Assembly: GCF_000526915.1 (NCBI RefSeq)
Contig: NZ_JAGZ01000014.1
Coordinates: forward strand, 1-64,000
Origin: Mycobacterium genavense ATCC 51234
GTDB lineage: Bacteria; Actinomycetota; Actinomycetes; Mycobacteriales; Mycobacteriaceae
Length of the DNA: 64,000 bases
Direction of reading: 5' to 3'
Under the pieces are notes generated by a model. It ran no database searches. It was not told the DNA's origin and worked only from the letters and a program-made list of their open reading frames with translations. Position numbers and translations under genes: made by a program. Each line of letters opens with the position of its first letter. The first letter of the stretch is position 1. Below are positions 18,555 to 28,079 of this stretch, piece by piece.

Positions 18555-20117
18555 TCAGTGGATCCGAACGATAATTTCCGAGTGGCCCAAACGGATCACG
18601 TCGCCATCGGCCAACTGCCACTCCTGCACCGGCGCGTTGTTGACCGTCGTGCCGTTGGTGGAGTTGAGGTCGGACAGCAGCGCGACCTGTCCGTCCCAGC
18701 GGATTTCCAAGTGGCGCCGGGACACACCGGTGTCGGGCAACCGGAACTGGGCGTCCTGTCCGCGACCGACGATGTTGGAGCCGTCGCGCAGCTGATAGGT
18801 GCGGCCGCTGCCGTCGTCGAGCTGCAGCGTGACCGCCGTCCCGGCCGCGCCATAACCGCCCTGTCCGTAACCGCCGTAGCCGCCCCCGGCCTGCTGGCCG
18901 TAATCGGGCTGTTGGCCGTAGTCGTATTCGCGATGGGCGGTCTCGGGGTAGCCGCCGCCTGCCCCGGGGCCGTACCCGCCGGCCGGAATGTTCTCCGCGT
19001 ACTGCGTGTAGTCCCCGCCGCCGTACTCCGGCCGGCCGCCGTAGCCCTGGCCACCTTGCTGGTAACCCTGGTCGTATCCGCCACCCTGCTCGGGGTAAAG
19101 CGGCCGCTGCGGTTCGGGCACTCCCGGTGCGTAGCCGCCCTCCTCGGGACGCGCGGGCCCGCGACCGTACTCGCCGTAGCCGCCGCCGTAGCCCTGCTGG
19201 ACACCGCCGGGTGGCTGCCCGCCGCCAGGCTGACCGTAACCGCCGCCACCCGAGCGGTAGCCCTGGTCGTAACCTTGCCCGGCGTGGTCGTAACCCTGGG
19301 CGCCGTAGCCGCCGCCACCGGCGGGCGGACGCTGCTCATACGACGGCGGGTAAACACCCCGACCCTGATCGGGGTAGCCGCGCCCCTGGTCCTGGTAGCC
19401 GCGCTGGTCGGGGTAGCCACCCTGCTCCGGGTATCCGCCGCGCTGCTCCTGACAGCCACCCTGCTCGGGCGGACGGGGCGGTTGGTATCCGCCTTGGGGC
19501 GGGTAGCCGCCCTGTTCCGGCGGATATCCCCCGCGAGGGTCCGGTCCGCCCTGCAGGTCCTGGCCGCCGCGCTGGTCGTCTTGCGGACGCCCGTAATACT
19601 CGTCGCCGGGACGCCCCTGCCCCTGACCGCGGTAGCTCGAGTTGTCAGTCATCGGTGGTACTCCTGGTTCTGCGCTGAACGCCTGATTTGATTGTGGCGG
19701 GGCGGCATCGTGGACTTTCGGGCGGGCCTCGACATCTGGGTTGACAGCACCGCGGGCGCGAAACTGTCCGGTACGCAGGTTCGGCAACTGCTCGAACCGA
19801 ACGACGACATCACCATACGTTTCCCACCCCTGTTCATGGATGTAGTCGGCCAGGTATCTACCGAATGCGCCCGACGTCAGAGCCGGATCGGCGCGCACCT
19901 TCTCGAAGTCGTGCACACCGAGGGTAATGACGTATTCGTTGGGCGCCAAAAGGTAGTTTCCGCGAAGCGGCCGCAGGCCGTCCTCGGCTTCCCGGCGCAA
20001 TAGCGCCTCAACCTCTTGAGGCACGATCGATCCGCCGAACATCCGGGCAAATGCGTCGCCGACGGTCGATTCGAGCTTGCGCTCGATCCGGGCGGCAAGC
20101 CCCCTTTGGCTACCCAT
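18555..20117 (-). CDS. fhaA: FHA-domain protein FhaA with DUF3662 domain
   Basis: 520 aa. N-terminal DUF3662 domain (~1-125: FGGSIVPQEVEALLRREAED), a ~270-residue low-complexity linker of Gly/Tyr/Gln/Pro repeats (units like GGYPEQGGYPDQRGY), and a C-terminal FHA domain (~430-520) with GSNIVGRGQDAQ, VSRRHLEIRWD and NSTNGTTVN. FhaA binds phosphorylated MviN/MurJ pseudokinase and regulates peptidoglycan synthesis (family knowledge). The repeat-rich linker is prone to length variation. First gene of the seven-gene minus-strand cluster. Confidence 0.97.
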   Translation of the reverse strand: MGSQRGLAARIERKLESTVGDAFARMFGGSIVPQEVEALLRREAEDGLRPLRGNYLLAPNEYVITLGVHDFEKVRADPALTSGAFGRYLADYIHEQGWETYGDVVVRFEQLPNLRTGQFRARGAVNPDVEARPKVHDAAPPQSNQAFSAEPGVPPMTDNSSYRGQGQGRPGDEYYGRPQDDQRGGQDLQGGPDPRGGYPPEQGGYPPQGGYQPPRPPEQGGCQEQRGGYPEQGGYPDQRGYQDQGRGYPDQGRGVYPPSYEQRPPAGGGGYGAQGYDHAGQGYDQGYRSGGGGYGQPGGGQPPGGVQQGYGGGYGEYGRGPARPEEGGYAPGVPEPQRPLYPEQGGGYDQGYQQGGQGYGGRPEYGGGDYTQYAENIPAGGYGPGAGGGYPETAHREYDYGQQPDYGQQAGGGYGGYGQGGYGAAGTAVTLQLDDGSGRTYQLRDGSNIVGRGQDAQFRLPDTGVSRRHLEIRWDGQVALLSDLNSTNGTTVNNAPVQEWQLADGDVIRLGHSEIIVRIH

Positions 20118-20340
20118 GCTTCAGCGCTCGCCCGCACTTGTCGAGGTATATCGCCGGGGCAAGGCAAACGTCTTGCCCGCGTGTCGCATCACTCATGCAT
20201 GTTATCGGGACACCGCGACGCTGCGGCACCGTGAGAATTCTGAGAATCGAATCCACGCTGGTCACCCTCGGTCGCGCCGTCGACGGGCACGGTTAGGGCG
20301 CGGGGCAACTAGAGTGATATGGTCCTTTGGTTGTTTCCCC

Positions 20341-20426
20341 GGGCGAGTGGCGGAATGGCAGACGCGCTGGCTTCAGGTGCCAGTGTCCTTCGGGACGTGG
20401 GGGTTCAAGTCCCCCTTCGCCCACCA
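20341..20426 (+). tRNA. tRNA-Leu (CAG)
   Basis: Type II tRNA of 83 nt plus an encoded CCA at 20424-20426. Acceptor GGGCGAG pairs with TTCGCCC, anticodon stem CTGGC/GCCAG with loop ttCAGgt, a long variable arm (TGTCCTTCGGGACG), T-arm GGGGG-TTCAAGT-CCCCC. Discriminator A at 20423. Confidence 0.96.
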
Positions 20427-20620
20427 CTGTGATGAGTCGCGTCATGGGTTACAGATTCCCCTGCCATGTGTCGGGGTTTTGTTTTGGTTGCGCCAGTAGT
20501 TTTTGTCGGGGTCGATGTGGTGGCTGCTCAGGACGTGGCCACGAACTCTACGAGGTGTCGTGGCCTTATCCATCGCCATCCCGGCACCGGGATTGGCCGC
20601 GCCGGTGATTAACTGCAATC

Positions 20621-21514
20621 GTGCGCAGACAATCTGAGCTGGCGCGGCGCTTCTACGACCGATTCGAACCGGTGCACGCGGTGACTTACTTCGCGCCGGA
20701 GGCGCGGGCCGCACTCGACGAGCTGGGCTACCGCGGCTTCTGGATGGGCTACTTCGCGGCCCGCTCCGCCCCGCTGGGCATGGCGCCGCCGGAGCTGGTG
20801 ACCGCCATCTTCCACAACTTCGCCCCGCATCGCGTCGCCAAAGCCTTGCCGACGGCATGGCAGATCGCCGGACCGGACGCCGCCTTGCGGGCCAGGCAGG
20901 ACTCAGCGGTGGCTGCGCTGCGCCGCTCCGGCCTGGACGACGACGAAAACGTCATCACCGCAGCGGAATTAGCGAAAAAGGCGCATGTACGGCACCCGTC
21001 GACGGGTGCCCGCTGTTCGCCGCCAACCGCGCGCTGCCCTGGCCCGACACTCCGCTGGCCGCCCTCTGGCATGCCACCACGCTGCTGCGTGAGCACCGCG
21101 GCGACGGCCATGTGGCGGTTTTGACCGCGGCCGGCATCTCGGGCCGGGAGTGCAACGTGTTGCACGCCACGGCGGGTCGCGTCCCCCCGCGATTACCTCG
21201 CCCGCACCCGCGATTACGACGAGACCGAGTGGCGCCACCACGAACAGCGGCTGGCCGAGCGTGGACTGCTCAACGACGACGGCACGCTCACGGCAGCCGG
21301 CGCCGAACTCAAGGAACGCGTCGAGTCGAGCACCGACGTGCTCGGACTCTCGGCACTCGACGCGCTCAGCAACGACGAGGTCGAGGCACTGTTCCAACCA
21401 CTCACGCCGCTCACGCGTGCGGTGGTGAAAGGCGGAGACGTTCTTGCGGTCACTCCAATGGCATTGCGGTGCAATGAATTACACGACGCCAGTGCACACT
21501 TGAGCTCTGTTTAG
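20621..21514 (+). pseudogene. SCO6745-family protein, two frameshifts
   Basis: GTG start at 20621. Three segments in order: ARRFYDRFEPVHAVTYFAPE… (frame 1, to ~20985), LFAANRALPWPDTPLAALWH…HRGDGHVA (a second frame, ~20990-21185) and DYLARTRDYDETEWRHHEQR…NELHDASAHLSSV (back in frame 1, stop TAG 21512-21514). Together they rebuild a ~290-residue protein of the helical SCO6745-type family common in Actinobacteria (function unknown, often annotated as a helix-turn-helix protein). The two shifts cancel, but about 65 central residues are out of frame. Converges with the PPE pseudogene. Confidence 0.7.
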
Positions 21515-21516
21515 CG

Positions 21517-22823
21517 CTACGGGTCGCGGGGGAGCAAGCGCTGCTTCTGCTCGATGAACTCGTCTTGGGTGAGGATCCCCGCATCGCGCAGTGAGGCCAG
21601 CTCACGCAGCTCGGCGGCGATACTGGTGATCGGACCGCCCAACGGAGCCTGTTGCAAGTCGGCCGGCGGCTTGTCACCTTTTTGCCGGGCACCCCGATTC
21701 GTTCCTGGAGTCTTGCGCCGCCTCCCCCGGTGGTGCCGGCCATCGCGCGCCCGGCCATGCTCGCCAGGGCCATCTGGCTGAACAGACTCCCGCGCTGGAA
21801 CCGGTCGCTTGCGCGGCGGCGCCGACGGTCGCGGCCGGCAGCGCCGTCGTCATCGCGCGCAATTCCGGGGCCGCGGCCGCCCAGGCCGGTGGCACCGACA
21901 GCCGTCCGACCGAGGGGGCGTGGCCAAACCAAGCGGACACCGACGCCGCCGGATTGGTGACGACTGGAAAGGTCGTCGGTGGCGTCGGCGCATTGCCCGG
22001 CCACGGTTCTATCCCCGCCCAACCGCTGACGATGTCGTCGGTGTGGACACCGGTCCAATATCCGCCCACGTCGTAGGGAAGAGCCGTGACCCCCAGCGAG
22101 GTGTCGGCGGCAAGTCCGGCCGCACCGATTTCCGGGTCGAGGAAAACCGCGCTCAGGTCCGCGAGCAGGCCGAGCAGGTCGCGGCCGCCGAACCCGAACG
22201 CGTCGGCCGGACTGGCCAGGTTGGTTATCGCGGCGGGGACAGCAGTGATCGCCTGCTGGACGGTCCGCTGTGCGCTGCCGGCAGAGGCGCCGGCGGATTG
22301 TGCGACCGCCTCGGCTTGGAACGCGGATCCGTCGCTGCTGGTGCTCGGCGATGGCGACTGGAACGGCGTCAGCGACGTCGCCGCCGCCGAGGAGGTCGCG
22401 TAGCTCTGCATCGCGCCGGCATCCTGCGCCCACATCTCGCTGTATTGCGCTTCGGTGGTCGCGATCGCGCTGGTGTTCTGCCCGAAGAAGTTGGCCGCGA
22501 TCAGCGCCGCCAGCAGGGCGCGGTTGGCGGCGACCACCGGCGGCGGCACCGTCTCCGCGAACGTGGCTTCGTAAGCGGCCGCCGCGGCGATCGCCTGGTT
22601 GCCCGCCTGCTCAGCCTGCTCGGCGGCGATGCGCAGCCAGGCCACATACGGAGCGGCGGTCGCGGCCATGGTTGCTGCGGCAGGACCCAGCCACGGCCCT
22701 GCGGTCAGCTCAGTAATTGCCGACTGGTAGGAGGTTGCCGTCGAGTACAGCTCCGCGGCCAGCGTTTCCCACGCCGACGCCGCGCGCAGAGTTGATCTCT
22801 GGCGGCAGTGCTCCGAAGTCCAC
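21517..22823 (-). pseudogene. PPE-SVP family protein with C-terminal SHOCT-like tail, at least three lesions
   Basis: GTG at 22823 behind a GGAGGG ribosome site gives VDFGALPPEINSAR, the PPE start. Then ~12 codons normally present are deleted and the frame changes to AASAWETLAAELYSTATSYQ… (one open frame to ~21790, with the SVPPAW motif). A second shift leads to SLFSQMALASMAGRAMAGTT, a third to GGPITSIAAELRELASLRDA and DEFIEQKQRLLPRDP, a SHOCT-like ending with TAG at 21519-21517. PPE proteins are exported by ESX systems with a PE partner; no PE gene precedes it here. Certainly not expressed whole. Confidence 0.8.
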
Positions 22824-23156
22824 TTTTCCCTCCGATCGAGCAGGCCCGGCGCTGGCCGCCGTGGTGAACGGCAAACCAACGCGACGCCATCGCCCGGCCT
22901 GGTCGCCCGAGCCAATCATTTTGCTCACGGAGGCTGTGGGTTAGTTGGGAGGTCCGCCTACCACTGCCGCCGCTAGGACGCTTAGCAACGGGAGTGCCCG
23001 ATCTACCCAGCTGCCCTGCGATAACACGTTAAGTCACGCCGCATTGTCCGCCGAATCGTGTTACCGGACAACCACACGGGAGAGATTTAGCTGTCCCATC
23101 TGAGCGGCGGTACCAGAGGATCGCCTCCAGTAAAGCCGTCGTCGACCGACTGCTGA
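22824..23156. other. Intergenic region without recognisable genes
   Basis: 333 bp between the PPE pseudogene and the GNAT gene. Short frames only; composition is somewhat lower in GC around 23030-23110. I see no tRNA, repeat or clear operator. Confidence 0.5.
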
Positions 23157-23498
23157 CTAGCCGGCCGGTTGGGTCTGCACCCAGGCCCTGACCTCGACGG
23201 TCGGCGGGTCGGTGAGCTCGTCGAATTCGGGATGCTTCTTGAGCACCGTCTGGACCATCGAGCACACGGGCACGATCCGTTTGCCCGCGTCCCGCGTCTT
23301 GTTCAGCGCCTCCTCGACGAGGATGGTCGCCAGGCCGCGTCCGCCGTAGTCGGGGTCGACGACGGTGTGGTGGAAAACGCGCTGTTCACCACGGTCGGCG
23401 TAGTCGGCGTGGCCGACGGTCTTGTCCTCGACGGCGATGGTGTACGTCTGATGCCCCTCGGTGACCGTGGTTTCTGCGCCGGTCTTGTCGGTGGTCAT
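23157..23498 (-). CDS. Small GNAT-type N-acetyltransferase (YjdJ-like)
   Basis: 113 aa. The segment HHTVVDPDYGGRGLATILVEEAL contains the acetyl-CoA pyrophosphate-binding R/QxxGxG/A motif, followed by VPVCSMVQTVLKKHPEF, typical of the short one-domain GNAT family with a conserved Cys. Substrate unknown. Ends TAG; intact. Divergent from the sensor kinase across ~300 bp. Confidence 0.8.
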   Translation of the reverse strand: MTTDKTGAETTVTEGHQTYTIAVEDKTVGHADYADRGEQRVFHHTVVDPDYGGRGLATILVEEALNKTRDAGKRIVPVCSMVQTVLKKHPEFDELTDPPTVEVRAWVQTQPAG

Positions 23499-23643
23499 GT
23501 GGTTCCCTTTCCCTTCGGTCGGTGCGGTATGCGTCTTCGCCGCAGCCGGGTGGCGGCAACTCTCCCGGCAAGCTGGTCATCCGCCCCACCCCTGCGACTC
23601 GTGAGGCGTGGCAAAGATGGTGTGGCCGATATTGCCAGTGGTG

Positions 23644-23657
23644 GGGACTTCGATTCT
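23644..23657 (+). promoter_or_regulatory. Weak DosR-box-like site
   Basis: GGGACTTCGATTCT matches the DosR core GGGACTWWAGTCCC mainly in its left half (about 10 of 14). It lies in the 299-bp gap between the GNAT gene and the sensor kinase, which otherwise shows no gene. Low-confidence candidate. Confidence 0.25.
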
Positions 23658-23797
23658 CGTTTGACCTACCGTCCCAAGGGGATTGCGAGTTCGCGGATCT
23701 GTATCCACGTTACGCTGCTGCGTCCTAGGTAACGCCTTGAGTCAAACGGTAGCATTTTCGCAGGTGAAGCTTGGGTGACGAGAGAGGGCCGGGCGCG

Positions 23798-25210
23798 ATG
23801 ACATCACCCAGCGCTGAAAGCTACCTAAGTGCGACGTTGCTCAACAAAGGCCTTCGCGAACGTCTTTACGACGTCGATGCGGTGGTCGACGCGATTACCG
23901 ATTATGCGATCGTCCAGCTCGACGCGAACGGCGACGTGGTCCGCTGGTGCCCGGGTGCACAGGCGATGTTGGGTTATTCACCGGCTGAGGTCCTCGATCG
24001 GCCGGTGTCGATGCTTTACATCGACGAGGACCGCGCCGCCGGGGCGGTCGAACGCGAGCTAGCCGCCGCCCGCAGCTCGGGGCGGTTCGAGTTCGAGGGC
24101 TGGCGGGTGCGCAAAGACGGTCAACGGTTTCGGGCCAGTATGACGTTGACCCCGATTCACGATGAAACGGGCGCGATCACCGGGTTCACGAATGTGATCC
24201 GAGACCTGACCGCCGAGCATGAGCGGACGGAGACCATGTTCCATGACCTCCTGGAGTCAGCACCGGACGCGATGGTCATCGTCACCTCGGACGGGCGCAT
24301 CATGCTCGCGAACGCCCAAGCCGACCGCATGTTCGGCTATCGGCGCGAGGACCTGATTGGCCGGGAAGTCGAAATCCTTATCCCGCAACGGTTCCGAGAC
24401 GCCCACAAGGGCCTGCGCAGCAGTTTCTTCGCCTACCCTGCGCCGCGTCGAATGGGGATCGGGCTGCAACTATGGGGAGTTGATTGCAACGGTAACGAGT
24501 TTCCCGTCGAAGTCAGCCTCAGCCCGATGCGCACCACCCATGGAGTGCTGGTGTCGGCGGCGATGCGCGACATGACCCATCAGCTGGCGATCCAGTCGGA
24601 GCTAGCCCAAGCCCGCACCGAGGCCGAAATATTCGCTGAACGCGACCGCATCGCGGGCGAACTGCAAGACCACGCCATCCAGCGAGTGTTCGCCGTCGGG
24701 CTCGCGCTGCAGAGCACCATCCCGCGGGTGCGATCGACCGAGGTGCAGCAACGCCTGAACGACGCGGTCGATGATCTGCATGGAGTGGTCCAAGACTTCC
24801 GCACGGCGATCTTCGGCCTGCGCCGCAAGCCCAGCGATAGCATGGGGCTACGCCATCGTCTCGACGAGATAATCGGCCAACTGTCAGGGGATCTGGCCAC
24901 CACCGTGCAGTACAAAGGGCCTCTATCGGTGGTTGAGGGCCCGCTGGCCGAGCACGCCGAATCCGTCGTCGCGGAAGCGATCAAGAACGCAGTACTCCAC
25001 GCCCACGCCACGAAGCTTTCGATCGCCATCGATGTTGCTGACGAGCTGTGCATCGACGTCGTCGACAACGGCAGGGGCATCCCCGACGACATAAACGGAA
25101 GTGGCCTTATCAGCCTCCGGCAACGCGCCGAAGCGGTCGGCGGTACCTTCACCGTCGGCGCCGGTCCCGACGGCGGCGTCCGGCTGCGATGGGCGGCTCC
25201 CCTCCACTAG
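23798..25210 (+). CDS. PAS-PAS sensor histidine kinase with atypical H-box
   Basis: 470 aa from ATG at 23798 (MTSPSAESYLS), preceded by GAGAGAGG; a TTG at 23771 would add nine residues. Two PAS domains (~20-140 and ~145-260), a DHp helix of the NarL/DevS class (AERDRIAGELQDHAIQRVFA, ~279-305), and a HATPase_c domain (~380-470) with N397 in EAIKNAVLHA and VDNGRGIP. In DevS-like kinases the phosphorylated His is in the …DLHD… motif; here that position is Gln290, with a His two residues on (His292). This could be a variant phospho-site or a degraded kinase. No response regulator is adjacent; the only one in the window is DevR-like at 32224. Confidence 0.85.
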   Translation: MTSPSAESYLSATLLNKGLRERLYDVDAVVDAITDYAIVQLDANGDVVRWCPGAQAMLGYSPAEVLDRPVSMLYIDEDRAAGAVERELAAARSSGRFEFEGWRVRKDGQRFRASMTLTPIHDETGAITGFTNVIRDLTAEHERTETMFHDLLESAPDAMVIVTSDGRIMLANAQADRMFGYRREDLIGREVEILIPQRFRDAHKGLRSSFFAYPAPRRMGIGLQLWGVDCNGNEFPVEVSLSPMRTTHGVLVSAAMRDMTHQLAIQSELAQARTEAEIFAERDRIAGELQDHAIQRVFAVGLALQSTIPRVRSTEVQQRLNDAVDDLHGVVQDFRTAIFGLRRKPSDSMGLRHRLDEIIGQLSGDLATTVQYKGPLSVVEGPLAEHAESVVAEAIKNAVLHAHATKLSIAIDVADELCIDVVDNGRGIPDDINGSGLISLRQRAEAVGGTFTVGAGPDGGVRLRWAAPLH

Positions 25211-25383
25211 ACACGCACTATGGCCGACGCCCGCTCGCCCCTGCTGGAAGACGCGGCTGGGACGGTGCACTCCTGTTGCCTCGGTTGACTTTTGGCCCAG
25301 ACGGTTAGTGGTGTATTGCCCTTCTCGGTACGCCATGGGCATCCGCACGATGGAGGCGGACCGACAACGACGCAGGCGAGGAG

Positions 25384-25657
25384 ATGGCAATGGACGCGAC
25401 CGTGGGCGACTGGTTTGGTCATCAAGGGACGGACATTGGAGCGGCCAGATCGGCGCGGGATCATCACCGAAGTGCACTCACAAGACGGTTCGCCGCCCTA
25501 TATGGTGCGTTGGCTCGACGACAATCGCGAGGCCCTGGTATTCCCGGGCCCCGACGCGGTGGTGGTCACCCAAGCAGAGCAGACAGCAGCCGACGAACAT
25601 GCCCGGTCACGGTTTGCGGCAGTGCAGCGTGCGATGCATAGGCCCGACACCAAGTAA
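25384..25657 (+). pseudogene. DUF1918 protein, 1-nt frameshift
   Basis: ATG at 25384 opens MAMDATVGDW, then TGGTTTGGTC carries what looks like one extra T; the adjacent frame continues LVIKGRTLERPDRRGIITEV…PPYMVRWLDDNREALVFPGPDAVV, a full DUF1918 domain, ending TAA at 25657. DUF1918 is a small SH3-like fold common in DosR-linked loci (association from general knowledge). Restoring one base gives a ~90-aa protein. Whether it is a true mutation or read error cannot be told from the sequence. Confidence 0.75.
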
Positions 25658-25676
25658 GAGCCAGGGCCCACGGGTC

Positions 25677-27140
25677 CTACGCCGTCGTTCGGGCGCCCGG
25701 TGGTCGGCGGGCGTCGGTGCGGGATGGCTTCGAAGGCTGCCCGCCATCCGACTTTTTCGGCCGGCGCGGCTTGCGTCCGCGCGTATCCCCAGACGCGCGG
25801 CTGGCAGCAACCAGCTGCGCAATCCCAGTCTCGATCCCCGTGACGAGCGCGTCGATGTCGGGCGCGGTGTCGTAGTCGGCCGTAATGCCGAATACGAAGC
25901 TGTCGGCATAACTGATCATCGCGATGCCAGTGCGCAATCGAAGGGCGATCGGCGGGATCGGCCAGACTTCCAGGACCGGACGGCCCATCAGCCGCAGCCA
26001 CCTTCGTGGACCGGGAAAGTTGGTCGCCAACGCAACAACAGCTCGTTGCTGCAACCGCATCAGCACGCGAAGCGTCCACGTCGAGAATGAAAACGGGATG
26101 CTTTTGAGCGCCGAGACCATCGCGGCGCCACCTTCGCTTTGACCACTCGCCTTGGCTCGGTTCAGTCGCTTGTGCACCAGCAACAGCTGCCGCACCGAGT
26201 CGGTCTTATCGACGGGCAGCAGCGGCAACATCGCCGACACTTGGTTGTCAGTCGCGTTGAAATGTTCGGCCGTTCGGACCGAAACGGGAACAAGCGTGCG
26301 GAGCGAGTTGCGGCCGGGCTGTTCACCGCGGCCGAGCAAGACCCTGCGATAACCGTCGGTGATCGCCGCGAGCGCCACGTCGTTCAGCGTTACGTCGAAC
26401 GCTCGAGATACCTCTCGCATGTCAGCCAACCGAACCCGGGCTGCGCTATAGCGACGCCTCGTCGTGACCGGTCCATTCAGTGAAGACTCGGTGGGCCGAC
26501 TCAGCAGATCGGCCGCCAATTCAGTCGCGCCCACAGCTAGATGCTCGGCGGCGAGCACACCTTGCCCAATCCCGCCGACCCAGCGCAGCGGGTTCAGACC
26601 TATCTTTGCCAGCCCCAACGCATTCGAGTGCGGCTTCTTGCCGACACGCGGGGCCCAGTCCGAAGTGTCCGCGCCGTTGTCACTGAACTTCGCCAACACC
26701 TGTGTCGTCGCGATGCCATCGGCGATGCAGTGGTGAATCTTGGTCAGTACAGCCCACCGGTTGTCGGCCAGCCCCTCGATGAAGCAGCAGTCCCACAGCG
26801 GACGCTCGCGGTCCAGCCGACGCTCCATCAATGTCGCGATCATCTCGAACAATTCGGTATCGCCGCCAGGGTCAGGCAGCGCCAGGCGGTGCAGGTGACG
26901 CGAGATATCGAAGTGGGGGTCGTCCACCCAATGGGGTGGACGCAGGTCGAGTGGATGAGTCCGCAGTACCTGCCGGCAGCGCGGGATACTTGACACCCGT
27001 TCGGCGATCACCTCAACGAACTTGTGGTAAGTCGGAGCCGGGCCCTCGATGATCGACACAGCGCCCACCGCCAGGCTCACATGCGGATCCGAGTCCTCGA
27101 CCTCCAGGAACCCAGCATCCAGCGGTGTCAATTGTTCCAT
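25677..27140 (-). CDS. Wax ester synthase / diacylglycerol acyltransferase (WS/DGAT)
   Basis: 487 aa. N-terminal MEQLTPLDAGFLEVED and the catalytic HHxxxDG motif His136-His137-Cys-Ile-Ala-Asp141-Gly142; second-half motif NDVALAAITDGYRR and NFPGPRR are typical of the family. Condenses acyl-CoA with diacylglycerol or fatty alcohol to make triacylglycerol or wax ester stores. The C-terminal ~35 residues are Lys/Arg/Pro-rich beyond the fold. Its ATG overlaps the upstream KASIII stop by 13 nt, so it is the last gene of a coupled three-gene operon. The only intact member. Confidence 0.93.
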   Translation of the reverse strand: MEQLTPLDAGFLEVEDSDPHVSLAVGAVSIIEGPAPTYHKFVEVIAERVSSIPRCRQVLRTHPLDLRPPHWVDDPHFDISRHLHRLALPDPGGDTELFEMIATLMERRLDRERPLWDCCFIEGLADNRWAVLTKIHHCIADGIATTQVLAKFSDNGADTSDWAPRVGKKPHSNALGLAKIGLNPLRWVGGIGQGVLAAEHLAVGATELAADLLSRPTESSLNGPVTTRRRYSAARVRLADMREVSRAFDVTLNDVALAAITDGYRRVLLGRGEQPGRNSLRTLVPVSVRTAEHFNATDNQVSAMLPLLPVDKTDSVRQLLLVHKRLNRAKASGQSEGGAAMVSALKSIPFSFSTWTLRVLMRLQQRAVVALATNFPGPRRWLRLMGRPVLEVWPIPPIALRLRTGIAMISYADSFVFGITADYDTAPDIDALVTGIETGIAQLVAASRASGDTRGRKPRRPKKSDGGQPSKPSRTDARRPPGARTTA

Positions 27141-28079
27141 TTCGCCACCATTCTTTGTCGCGCGTTCTCTCGAGGGCCACGCATTCTCGCGGCCGGTGGC
27201 GGCGGGCGGTACACAGCGGCGCCGGCGGTGACGCCCGAACCGGCGACGACGAACAGCAGCTGGGCGGCGTCCCGGAGCCGTTCGGCCTGCCGCTCGAATC
27301 CGGCTGCCAGCGCCGCGGTATGCATGCGCTGATCGTCAGCGATGGTGATCTGGTCGGCCGGCACCCCAAGCCGGCTGCTTAGGGCGCTGCGGTACGCCTG
27401 CCGAGCAGGCGCGGCGATAATCGCAGCGATTTCGGAAAGCCGCACGGATTGCGCATCCAGACATCCCTGCACTGCCTCTGCTGCGACCTCGGCGTACTCC
27501 TCATCCATCGTGCCTGATTGAGTGAATCTGAGGACATTGCGCGCATCAGCGAATCCCACTGTCGCAGAGAATGTCTCGACACCGTGCGTCGTACCGTCGG
27601 CATTCACCCAATGCACGTGATCGAGGCCATAATCGTCGTCGGTCCACCGGCACAGCAACGCCGCCCCGGTAGCCGAGAACGGAAACCCCTCGCTCATGCC
27701 GCGGCCCGGATCCGCATCGCTGGTAACGACAAGCGCACGGTGAATGATGTGCGTCCGCAAGAATCCGTCCACAATCTGTAGCGCCGTGAGCACTCCGCAA
27801 GCACCGTTGGATATGTCGAAGTAGAACGTGCCGTGGGCGCCGGGGTGCGGATCCTCGGAGTTGGCCTCGATGTCGTCCTGAATCAGTGCGGCCAGTGCAG
27901 GCTCCCCTAGGTTGCGGTCACGGTAGATCCCCAGCGTTCACGACAAGATCTAATTCGTTGGGATGGCATCCGGCCCCTCGCAGACAGTCCTTTGCGGCGC
28001 TGACGGCCAGATGCAGCGCGCTGTGCCGGTAACGCCACCGCGGGTGCGCGATTTCGATGCGGTCAATGACCGTGCCCAT
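27128..28079 (-). pseudogene. KASIII-like thiolase-fold enzyme (second copy), 1-nt frameshift
   Basis: ATG at 28079 starts MGTVIDRIEIAHPRWRYRHS; at about 27925 one extra G in GCTGGGGATC moves the frame, after which IYRDRNLGEPALAALIQDD… continues to the stop at 27128. The nucleophile Cys is in DISNGACGVLTALQ, the KASIII/OleA-type active-site strand. The remaining sequence is ~310 residues. The C-terminal region lacks a clear GNT motif, so it may be a non-catalytic partner. Overlaps the first KASIII gene by 17 nt and WS/DGAT by 13 nt. Confidence 0.75.

Noticed and set aside
18900..19600. Possible tandem-repeat or CRISPR-like array
   Set aside because: Irregular coding repeats of the FhaA linker, with no fixed repeat-spacer structure.
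18504..19691. 395-codon plus frame rich in Val/Leu/Ala
   Set aside because: Antisense of the Gly/Tyr/Gln repeats of fhaA; apparent membrane helices are an artefact of that repeat.
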